This document shows, piece by piece, positions 21,364-26,981 of a stretch of 26,981 nt of DNA. How positions within the stretch are numbered: the stretch's first letter is position 1; every line of letters starts with the position of its first letter. Position numbers and translations under genes: made by a program. The notes under the pieces are model-generated. The model worked only from the letters and a program-made list of their open reading frames with translations. It did no database searches and had not been told where the DNA came from. The stretch lies in IMG/VR virus record IMGVR_UViG_3300033388_001660, positions 1-26,981 of that record. One strand, written 5' to 3'. This DNA comes from a virus.

Positions 21364-23684
21364 TGGCTTTCGCACCTATTGCTTTGACTATACCTCAATA
21401 TGAGGATTACCCGACTTACTGGCTTAAAGCTTATGAAGAAGGAACAACTACGCCACTCGTTATGGCAACAGATGCAACCGGTGGAACAACCGTTGCTAAG
21501 TTTGAATTAGACGCGCAAGGGTTCCCAGTTACAGCGGGTGACGCAAGATTAATTCCGTTTATAGATGGTGATTATGATTTATGGTTATTTCCAACTGAGG
21601 CTGAAGCAGATGCAAATGATACATCTGGTGCAATACAGCTTGCAGATGATTTAAACACAGATCAAACAACAAAATACTGGTATGCGACAAAAGCACTTGC
21701 AGCGGCGGTTACTTTTACTTCATCGGATGCAGGTAATAAAATATTTATAACGTCAGAAGATGGCGGTGAATTTACAGTAAGGTTTAATGTATCTGCCGGT
21801 ACTTATGCAGATAATGGTGGGACTTTTTGCGGTACTCAATTTATACCTTCTGGCGGTGATGGAACAATAGGAATTGTTAGAAATCACGATGGTGATATTT
21901 GGGCACATTGGTTTGGTGCATACGGTGTTGATGGAACGGTTGATGAGTCAGTTTCTATAGATGCAGCTTTTGCTTACTGTATTACTGCTGCCTGGTCTTC
22001 AATATCAGGTGAAGCTGGATGGATGGACGGCGCAACGTCTGCGCTTCAATTCAGAGCAGGCGATTATTTATATAGTGGAGCTGGAATAACTACTGTTGGT
22101 GCGTTTATTAAAATTCGTGGCGCTGGAAAAATGCTCACCCGTATTCGCATCCCTGCTTCAACTTACCTTATAACAACATCAGGCTTTACCACTATTGACG
22201 TTGAAGGAGTTCATTCTTACGGTGGTTCTGGTTTCTTAAAAGAAACATATTCGTCCGCTAATGTTGCTCAGGGTGTTAGGATTGTTAATAATATTTTTTC
22301 AGAGTATACGGAATGCGCTATTGGTACAACTCAAGCAACCGATAAACCATTTTACAATATTGAAGGTAATTCTTTTACAGGTAAAGATAACGGGGCTGTA
22401 ATAAGTATATGCGTCCCTCCTGGTGGCGGCCACAACATACGAAATAATTGGTTTAACCAACATCGTTATGCAATTAAATTAGTTGGTGAACAGCTAGTTG
22501 ATACCGCGCTGCAAAATAACCGGTTTGGAAAATTAAGCAACGCTAATAACACAGCCGCGATATGGATCGTACCTACTACAGGATCGGCAAATCAAGGAAG
22601 AGGGGTCGCGCTTAGTGAAAATACTTTTGGTAATGAAAACGAAATTGCCGGAGATCATAAGATATTAATTGCTGCTGAAGATTCTGGATCGGGTTCTGAT
22701 TTCATGGATCGTCAGCACAGCGCATCAACAACAACAAATAAACTCTATGGAATAACAGTAGATAAAAACAGCTTTGTTTTTGGCGATAACGTAGATAAAG
22801 CAATAATTGTATCTTATACAGAAAACTTTTCAGAGTTTAATTGGGGTACGAATTATATAGAGGGTACAGCCCCGCCCGCAATCTTGGATATTGTACCTGC
22901 TCGATCAGATGATAATTATAGAGCATCGGACAGCATTTTAAATATTAGCCAGATGCAAAACTCAGGAGCTAAAAAATACCCATCAATTGAGCCTGCTGGC
23001 GTGGTTATTGATCCCTTATCTCTTGCGCAAGAAAATATTAGTGTTCCTAATTATTGGGGTGCTGGTGCTGATGATGGATTTGTTGAGCTACTTACAAGCC
23101 GTGATGCATTTACTAATGTAAACCTATCAAACGCTGCAAAGGTTGTTGATACGGATATTTTAGGCGGCAGCAGTGCGGCTGAAATAACGTATTCAGCATC
23201 AAGCGGCCACGCTAGATATGGCGGGGTAACAACAGGATTAATTGCTGATCGGTTAGCATTCGCTGAAATAGATCTAAAAGTTGGCGCAACTCAGCCTATT
23301 GAATATGTAACTGTTGCAATATGGACAACTTCAGGCAATCGCATATTGCAGCGAGTAGTTAAAGTGCCAAGTAGCTGGAAGCGGTTTGTGTTTCCGTTTA
23401 TTCCACCACAATCAGCATCGGCTTATATTATAGCGGTTGAAGCATTTGGTGATTCTTATTCTTCTGGCGTAACCGACAAGGTTCTAGTGGGCAGACCTGC
23501 AATTTATCACGCAAATGAGGCTTGTAATTACTATTCCCATTTACAAGCTCTCGATGGTACGTGGGACGGTAATCACTTGATTCTTGGCACTCACCATTTC
23601 TGGATGAACGGCAATGATTATCGCGGTAGCATCGGCGCACCTGCAAGCGCGACAGACGGCGCATTAATTCAGACGTTGACATAA
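21363..23684 (+). CDS. tailspike protein with beta-helix
   Basis: 773 residues from ATG 21363 (TAATG overlap). Residues 1-100 form a particle-binding domain: YWLKAYEEGTTTPLVMATDA and AKFELDAQGFPVTAG...FIDGDYDLWLF, a motif used by many podovirus tailspikes. WAHWFGAYGVDGTVDESVSIDAAF marks entry to a right-handed parallel beta-helix (about 185-500), with characteristic N-rich turns (RIVNNIFSEYTECAIG, NIRNNWFNQHRYAIKL). Residues 560-773 form one or more C-terminal beta domains. It binds and probably cleaves a surface polysaccharide; active-site acids cannot be assigned from sequence alone. The divergent middle is the expected host-range determinant. Confidence 0.85.
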   Translation: MAFAPIALTIPQYEDYPTYWLKAYEEGTTTPLVMATDATGGTTVAKFELDAQGFPVTAGDARLIPFIDGDYDLWLFPTEAEADANDTSGAIQLADDLNTDQTTKYWYATKALAAAVTFTSSDAGNKIFITSEDGGEFTVRFNVSAGTYADNGGTFCGTQFIPSGGDGTIGIVRNHDGDIWAHWFGAYGVDGTVDESVSIDAAFAYCITAAWSSISGEAGWMDGATSALQFRAGDYLYSGAGITTVGAFIKIRGAGKMLTRIRIPASTYLITTSGFTTIDVEGVHSYGGSGFLKETYSSANVAQGVRIVNNIFSEYTECAIGTTQATDKPFYNIEGNSFTGKDNGAVISICVPPGGGHNIRNNWFNQHRYAIKLVGEQLVDTALQNNRFGKLSNANNTAAIWIVPTTGSANQGRGVALSENTFGNENEIAGDHKILIAAEDSGSGSDFMDRQHSASTTTNKLYGITVDKNSFVFGDNVDKAIIVSYTENFSEFNWGTNYIEGTAPPAILDIVPARSDDNYRASDSILNISQMQNSGAKKYPSIEPAGVVIDPLSLAQENISVPNYWGAGADDGFVELLTSRDAFTNVNLSNAAKVVDTDILGGSSAAEITYSASSGHARYGGVTTGLIADRLAFAEIDLKVGATQPIEYVTVAIWTTSGNRILQRVVKVPSSWKRFVFPFIPPQSASAYIIAVEAFGDSYSSGVTDKVLVGRPAIYHANEACNYYSHLQALDGTWDGNHLILGTHHFWMNGNDYRGSIGAPASATDGALIQTLT

Positions 23685-24376
23685 TGGAATTTATAACACT
23701 AGGTTTAAAAAACCAAATGGGAAGCGTAGATTTAAAATTTCTACCTTCTCAGCAATCGGGATTAAAATTTAATCACCGATTTGATTCTGGTATTACAGAA
23801 GCCGGATCAGGTGTAAGTCAGTGGGATGATGCATCGGGGAATGGATACCATTTAAAACAGGGAACAGACACTAATCGACCAAGCAAGGAATCTGATGGTT
23901 CAATTTTATTTAACGGATCAGATAATAATATGAGAGCAGATGCTTTCACGTTTGAACAGCCTGAAGAATTATATATTTTAGTCAATTTAAAATCATGGAC
24001 TGAGTTTAGGTTTATTTTTGACGGTGAGGCTCTTAATAGCGGAAGAATACAACAGGTAACAGCTACGCCAGAACTAGCAATATACGCTGGTGGTTCGGTG
24101 ATAGGTAATGTATCTTTAACGCTAAACACGTTCGGCATTTTAAGAGTTGTATTTGATGGCGCAAATTCTCTAATACAATTAAATAATGGCACTCCTGTTA
24201 CAGGGAATGCAGGAACAAATGACATGGGCGGCTTTGTTTTAGGTTCACAAGCAAATAACGCCGCATTTGGTCACATACAAGTTAAAGAAACAATTGCGTA
24301 TGATAGTGCGCGAAGTGCAGATCAGGTTGCACAAATATATAATTATCTGTCCTTAGTTGGCGGATTATCAATTTAA
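23684..24376 (+). CDS. LamG/concanavalin-like domain protein
   Basis: 230 residues from ATG 23684, in a TAATG overlap with the tailspike. After about 25 residues, VSQWDDASGNGYHLKQGTDTNRP and GSILFNGSDNNMRADAF mark a laminin-G/concanavalin-A-like beta-sandwich of the kind found in phage tail and bacterial carbohydrate-binding proteins (W-x-D-x-S-G-N-x). The latter half has LRVVFDGANSLIQLNNGTPV and a GFVLGSQANN strand, typical of the same fold. It likely binds glycans. Coupling to the tailspike gene suggests a second receptor-binding or spike-assembly protein. Confidence 0.78.
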   Translation: MEFITLGLKNQMGSVDLKFLPSQQSGLKFNHRFDSGITEAGSGVSQWDDASGNGYHLKQGTDTNRPSKESDGSILFNGSDNNMRADAFTFEQPEELYILVNLKSWTEFRFIFDGEALNSGRIQQVTATPELAIYAGGSVIGNVSLTLNTFGILRVVFDGANSLIQLNNGTPVTGNAGTNDMGGFVLGSQANNAAFGHIQVKETIAYDSARSADQVAQIYNYLSLVGGLSI

Positions 24377-24388
24377 AGGAGAAATATT

Positions 24389-24703
24389 ATGTCAATATTA
24401 CTTATTACAGAATATAAGGAAATGGCTTATGCTGGTGGTGAATTACAAATACCGCAAGAACCACCGGTTGCTGTGCAAGAAGTCGCATTCACCACAAGTA
24501 CAGCAAGTGCAGCATTAAATTCAGAAACTCGCTTTGTAAGTGTTCAATTAAATTCTAACGGACATATTCAGTTTGGGACTGCTCCTACAGCCGTTAATAC
24601 AAGTGGAACAGCGTCAAGCCGGATACATGAAGCAAATGCCGTATCTTTTCACGGTGTTCCTAAAGGCGCATCTTATAAAATTGCAGCGGTAGACGCAGCA
24701 TAA
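24389..24703 (+). CDS. small beta virion protein near the receptor-binding genes
   Basis: 104 residues from ATG 24389, with AAAGGAG upstream. SILLITEYKEMAYAGGELQIP followed by PVAVQEVAFTTSTASAALNSETRFVSVQLNS and GHIQFGTAPTA, ending VPKGASYKIAAVDAA, follows a pattern I recognise in small phage proteins located near tail or structural genes, with a T-x-F-V-x-V-x ... F-G-x-x-P-T-A core. It is a beta-sandwich type protein of unknown function. Confidence 0.75.
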   Translation: MSILLITEYKEMAYAGGELQIPQEPPVAVQEVAFTTSTASAALNSETRFVSVQLNSNGHIQFGTAPTAVNTSGTASSRIHEANAVSFHGVPKGASYKIAAVDAA

Positions 24704-24725
24704 TGCTTGCAAAGGTAAGGCTTAA

Positions 24726-24794
24726 ATGAAATTCCCCCCTCATTTTTCACTAGAAGAATTAACGCGCTCTCAAACAGTATTGAGGAAGTTATGA
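24726..24794 (+). pseudogene. remnant of M15-type peptidase endolysin (N-terminal 22 codons)
   Basis: A 22-codon frame at ATG 24726 reads MKFPPHFSLEELTRSQTVL and ends at TGA 24792-24794. H-F-S-L-E-E-L-T-R-S-Q-T is the usual N-terminus of phage M15_3-type D-Ala-D-Ala peptidases; their zinc-binding H-x-D and later His are absent because the frame ends here. The stop overlaps the amidase start (ATGA). The rest of the peptidase appears to have been replaced by the amidase. It may still serve to couple amidase translation. Confidence 0.65.
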
Positions 24795-25240
24795 GAAACA
24801 TTAATTTGATTGTTGTTCATTGTTCAGCGACTAATCCACATATGGATATTGGTGCGGCTGAGATTGATGAATGGCATCGCGCTAAAGGCTGGGCGAAAAT
24901 CGGCTATCATAATGTTATCCGCAGAAATGGTGCTTTAGAGCATGGCAGAGATTTAGCAGAAATTGGCGCACATGCTTACGGGTTTAACCGTGATTCCCTC
25001 GGGATTTGTATGATAGGCGGGGTTGATTCAGAAAATAACCCTCAAGATAACTTCACGCCGGAGCAATACACAACTTTAAGAGGGTATATTGATACTATGC
25101 TAGACGTATTCCCTGCTAAATTAACAGGTCATAGAGATTTATCTCCTGACATTAATGGTGATGGAGTTATAGAGGAATTTGAGTGGTTGAAATCATGTCC
25201 ATGTTTTGACGTAGTTTCTTGGTATAACAATAAGGACTGA
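24791..25240 (+). CDS. N-acetylmuramoyl-L-alanine amidase (T7-lysozyme-like endolysin)
   Basis: 149 residues from ATG 24791; GAGGAAG upstream is inside the remnant ORF. Amidase_2 enzymes cleave the bond between N-acetylmuramic acid and L-Ala of peptidoglycan. Zinc ligands are H10 (VVHCSAT), H114 (GHRDLSPD) and C136 (KSCPCFDV), with Y39 (GYHNVI) and K134 in the positions of T7 lysozyme's Tyr46 and Lys128. Length is close to T7 lysozyme (151). There is no signal peptide or SAR helix, so export to the wall needs a holin. SPDINGDGVIEEFEW, between H114 and C136, is typical of this subfamily. Confidence 0.95.
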   Translation: MRNINLIVVHCSATNPHMDIGAAEIDEWHRAKGWAKIGYHNVIRRNGALEHGRDLAEIGAHAYGFNRDSLGICMIGGVDSENNPQDNFTPEQYTTLRGYIDTMLDVFPAKLTGHRDLSPDINGDGVIEEFEWLKSCPCFDVVSWYNNKD

Positions 25241-25244
25241 TATA

Positions 25245-25589
25245 ATGGTAGAAAAAAAACGAGTCGATGATGCATTTTTAAGGCGCGTAGCTGGTGCGCT
25301 ACTTATAGCCGCAATAGCTTCCGCAGGTGGATGGATTTGGACGTTAGCTTACCTTCAATCACAAGTTAACACTAATACTGCTGGTGTAGAAGAAATTAGA
25401 GCACTCCAAAGAACCATGAACCATATTAATGAAGGGGTCGTGACTTTGGTTGAAAATAGCAGAATTAGAAATGAATTAATGCAAAAGTACTCAGACAGAC
25501 AAGATTATATATTCGGCGAACAAAAAAGACGCACATCAACCATAAAGCGATCTAATGAGCATATGGACAACAGGAGCATCCACAAATGA
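25245..25589 (+). CDS. single-pass membrane protein of lysis cassette
   Basis: 114 residues from ATG 25245. A short basic N-terminus (MVEKKRVDDAFLRRV) precedes one hydrophobic helix (about 15-37, ALLIAAIASAGGWIWTLAYLQ), then a polar helical region (VNTNTAGVEEIRALQRTMNH) and a basic C-terminal end (KRSNEHMDNRSIHK). It lies between the amidase and the spanins, so a role as holin partner, antiholin or phage membrane regulator is possible. No family is recognised. It overlaps the next gene by 4 nt. Confidence 0.65.
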   Translation: MVEKKRVDDAFLRRVAGALLIAAIASAGGWIWTLAYLQSQVNTNTAGVEEIRALQRTMNHINEGVVTLVENSRIRNELMQKYSDRQDYIFGEQKRRTSTIKRSNEHMDNRSIHK

Positions 25590-25771
25590 AACGACTATTA
25601 TCATCAACCGTATTCCAGTTTAGCTTTTTGATCCTGCTGGTGGGGGCGCTTGCTGTTATCTATTCAGATGTTACGTGGGCGCAATGGTTTGACCAGGCTA
25701 AATACTATGTAGGCATTTACGCCACTAAAGAGGGTGTAAAATACGGCGCAGAGGCATACAAAGGTGAATAA
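25586..25771 (+). CDS. 61-residue membrane protein, candidate holin
   Basis: 61 residues from ATG 25586 (ATGA overlap). A single hydrophobic helix spans about residues 9-27 (FQFSFLILLVGALAVIYSD), followed by an amphipathic stretch with WAQWFDQAKYYVGIYA and a charged end. Small size, one membrane helix and place between amidase and spanin make it the better holin candidate of the two membrane proteins, but one-helix holins are a minority and homology is not established. Confidence 0.55.
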   Translation: MKRLLSSTVFQFSFLILLVGALAVIYSDVTWAQWFDQAKYYVGIYATKEGVKYGAEAYKGE

Positions 25772-26045
25772 ATTTTTAATCGGAGCAATAGGCATAGCTT
25801 TATTGATCGCGGTTGTAGGGTGGTTTTCTTACAAGGCTGGCGTGAACTCAGAAATCGCCGCAGGGCAAAAGATTATCGCTGATTATCAAGCAAAACAAAG
25901 AGAAATGGTTGAAGAACTCGAACATTTCAAAATGAAACGTGAGGTGATTTATCGTGACAAAATTAAGATTATTAAAGAAGTTGTCGATCCTAGCGGGTGC
26001 ATTGATACTAATGTTCCTAACAGCGTCTTGCAGCAGCTCAAATAG
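25764..26045 (+). CDS. inner-membrane spanin subunit (Rz-like)
   Basis: 93 residues from GTG 25764, overlapping the previous gene by 8 nt. One membrane helix (about 3-22, KFLIGAIGIALLIAVVGWFS) anchors a periplasmic coiled coil (about 30-72, IAAGQKIIADYQAKQREMVE), ending CIDTNVPNSVLQQLK. This is the i-spanin layout. With the o-spanin it fuses inner and outer membranes at lysis. The o-spanin gene starts inside its last third in another frame (25954), as in lambda Rz/Rz1 relatives. Confidence 0.88.
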   Translation: MNKFLIGAIGIALLIAVVGWFSYKAGVNSEIAAGQKIIADYQAKQREMVEELEHFKMKREVIYRDKIKIIKEVVDPSGCIDTNVPNSVLQQLK

Positions 26046-26196
26046 AGTCGTTCTCCCTGCTAGCTATCTGACAGTAGACTGCACAAAAGTCACCTTAACG
26101 GGCGTTACATGGCGTGACGTGGCTGAACATGCGGTAACTCAAAAGAAGTCTATTGAAGAATGTACCTCAAGAATGAGGAAAATTAGAACTCAATAG
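25954..26196 (+). CDS. outer-membrane spanin lipoprotein (Rz1-like)
   Basis: 80 residues from GTG 25954, with GAGGTG seven bases upstream. A basic N-terminus and a hydrophobic signal (LSILAGALILMFLTASC) end in a lipobox-like LTASC with Cys26 as lipidation site; Thr at -3 is a relaxed lipobox. The mature part has about 55 residues (SSSNRVVLPASYLTVDCTKV). It overlaps the i-spanin for 92 nt and extends about 150 nt beyond, a partial-overlap (not fully embedded) arrangement. It lies convergent to a minus-strand gene. Confidence 0.85.
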   Translation: MTKLRLLKKLSILAGALILMFLTASCSSSNRVVLPASYLTVDCTKVTLTGVTWRDVAEHAVTQKKSIEECTSRMRKIRTQ

Positions 26197-26327
26197 TCCA
26201 AATCCACAAGCTCAACATCTATAGGCGCCACAGGCTCAGGCAGCACAAACTCTTTGAGTAAATCCATTAGATTCACCTCATTTCGTGACTGAGCTTTCAA
26301 TATCTCTATGGTTAATTCTTGGTTCAT
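26190..26327 (-). CDS. 45-residue acidic hypothetical protein
   Basis: A minus-strand frame runs from ATG at 26327 to TGA at 26192-26190, with a second in-frame ATG at 26267 that has GAGGTG upstream (giving 25 residues). The sequence begins MNQELTIEILKAQ and continues with an acidic LPEPVAPIDVELVDLDY end. It overlaps the last 7 nt of the convergent o-spanin gene. A good -10 element lies upstream on the same strand. It is not recognised; short length makes the call tentative. Confidence 0.45.
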   Translation of the reverse strand: MNQELTIEILKAQSRNEVNLMDLLKEFVLPEPVAPIDVELVDLDY

Positions 26328-26365
26328 GCGCTTTCACTAATATTAGAATCCGGTTAATTAGTTAT

Positions 26366-26393
26366 ATTATAGTCTTAATCGTGCATTATGCAA
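26366..26393 (-). promoter_or_regulatory. candidate minus-strand promoter
   Basis: On the minus strand, TTGCAT (26393-26388), a 16-base spacer and a perfect TATAAT (26371-26366) precede the 45-residue gene, placing a start near 26359. The -35 overlaps the stop region of the upstream DUF551-like gene. The -35 is weak but the -10 is consensus. Confidence 0.45.
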
Positions 26394-26616
26394 TGTCGGC
26401 CGGCTTATCAGGAAGGCAATCAGGGATTTTCCAGTGGGTGACTGTGAAATTTTCTACATCAACAGGCCATCCGTAGGTGTACCAAGCATTTTCAACTTTA
26501 TCAAATACGCCAAATGTTCTGTTCATGCAAACGCCATCCCAAAAAGCAAGTTCAACTTCTTTGTGTTTGGCACTATCCAGCTTTGTTTTATCCGTAACCG
26601 CTATCCATTCACTCAT
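26386..26616 (-). CDS. DUF551-like phage protein
   Basis: 76 residues from ATG 26616 (minus), with GGGAGAG upstream. It starts SEWIAVTDKTKLD and ends with VENFTVTHWKIPDCLPDKP. The W-I-x-V-x-D near the start and the V-T-H-W-x-x-x-P-x-x-P near the end are the signature of DUF551, a small domain frequent in phages and prophages of Gram-negative bacteria, with unknown function. It is part of a minus-strand operon with the next two upstream genes. Confidence 0.8.
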   Translation of the reverse strand: MSEWIAVTDKTKLDSAKHKEVELAFWDGVCMNRTFGVFDKVENAWYTYGWPVDVENFTVTHWKIPDCLPDKPADIA

Positions 26617-26634
26617 TCTATAACTCTCCCTCGA

Positions 26635-26820
26635 TTATTTCATCTGGCGATATTCGACCATTAAAGAGCTTACTTTAGATTCCAGCTCTGCTATTTTCGC
26701 TCTTAAGGCGGACTCTCTGTAAGAAACTGTTTCTTTTAGTAAATCAAATTCTGATTTACCCATCTCATGTCCTGTATTATTGAACCACTCGCTTAGTGTT
26801 TTGAATTTTGGTTCACTCAT
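26635..26820 (-). CDS. 61-residue coiled-coil hypothetical protein
   Basis: 61 residues from ATG 26820 (minus), with a consensus AAGGAGG ribosome site a few bases upstream. A polar N-terminus (SEPKFKTLSEWFNNTGHEMG) is followed by a helix and coiled coil (ALRAKIAELESKVSSLMVEY). It overlaps the upstream partial gene by 4 nt (ATGA) and is 18 nt from the DUF551-like gene. It is not recognised. Confidence 0.65.
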   Translation of the reverse strand: MSEPKFKTLSEWFNNTGHEMGKSEFDLLKETVSYRESALRAKIAELESKVSSLMVEYRQMK

Positions 26821-26981
26821 ATAACCTCCTTAATAATCCCGTCTTTAATAGCTAAGAGGTCGCACGCCTTTGTTCCAGCCCCACCCTCACCTACAGAAAT
26901 AATGTGATGACAGTCTCCTGCTGGCTCCACGCCCGTTAAAACGCAAGGCAGAGTCTTAACCCATTTTCTGTACTTCTTATT
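26817..26981 (-). CDS. HNH/zinc-type small protein, C-terminal part (5' cut by window edge)
   Basis: A minus-strand frame enters from the right edge and ends at TGA 26819-26817 (54 residues visible). It has KKYRKWVKTLPCVLTG, then a GDCHHIISVGEGGAGTKACDLLAI run. Cys, Cys-His-His and the G-G-x-G-T-K-x-x-D turn are what small phage HNH-type or DUF968-like domains show, but the second metal cluster that usually follows (C-x-x-H-H) is missing, as the protein stops after KDGIIKEVI. It may be C-terminally truncated or belong to another family. Its last codons contain the ribosome site of the next gene. Confidence 0.5.
   Translation of the reverse strand, partial: NKKYRKWVKTLPCVLTGVEPAGDCHHIISVGEGGAGTKACDLLAIKDGIIKEVI

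Noticed and set aside
26285-26664. Two + strand frames after the lysis genes
   Set aside because: They run opposite the DUF551-like gene and its flank, which have the recognised motif and ribosome sites on the minus strand.
1-26981. tRNA genes, CRISPR arrays, insertion sequences, integrase or att sites
   Set aside because: No cloverleaf, regularly spaced repeats, transposase or integrase motif could be seen on reading both strands.

Overview
The window is a large part of the genome of a tailed phage or prophage with a short-tailed (podovirus-like) virion and a Gram-negative host. The sequence is AT-rich, genes are packed with ATGA and TAATG overlaps, and almost everything from 1 to 26196 reads on the + strand. 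The Gram-negative host is inferred from the nested Rz/Rz1-type spanin pair; the short-tailed virion from a P22 gp3-like small terminase, an Sf6 gp2-like large terminase, a P22 gp10-like tail hub protein, a beta-helix tailspike and three consecutive ejection-type proteins, with no tape measure, sheath or tail tube gene. No integrase, repressor, replication gene, tRNA or CRISPR is visible, so lifestyle cannot be decided from this window.

Layout. (1) 1-4251: an operon of about 18 very small genes, many under 60 codons, mostly conserved phage proteins of unknown function. It includes a RusA-type Holliday junction resolvase and, near the left end, a protein with a 48-codon Ala/Tyr/Asp tract written almost as a pure GCT repeat. 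(2) 4252-4392: control region with a 20-bp dyad, an extended -10 promoter and a 13-codon leader ORF. (3) 4393-6547: DNA packaging (terS, terL). (4) 6547-12604: head genes: portal, a small head protein, scaffold, GP7-type major capsid protein, Bbp16-type cement protein and two further structural genes, with two hairpins between them. (5) 12643-17570: connector and tail: adaptor, gp10-like hub, a needle or fibre-like protein, a large fibre-like protein and a cupin-like protein. (6) 17567-21363: three ejection-type genes, the first split by a frameshift. (7) 21363-24703: tailspike, a LamG-like lectin protein and a small beta protein, probably the receptor-binding module. (8) 24726-26196: lysis: a 22-codon remnant of an M15-type peptidase, a T7-lysozyme-like amidase, two single-pass membrane proteins and nested spanins. 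(9) 26190-26981: a convergent minus-strand operon of small accessory genes, including a DUF551-like protein.

How it works together: terminase and portal package DNA into a scaffold-built, cement-stabilised head; adaptor and gp10-like protein close the portal; ejection proteins and tailspike deliver DNA; amidase, a membrane protein acting as holin and the spanins release progeny. The points most worth checking are the triplet-repeat protein, the frameshifted ejection gene, the endolysin replacement scar, the terS control region and the hairpins in the capsid operon.
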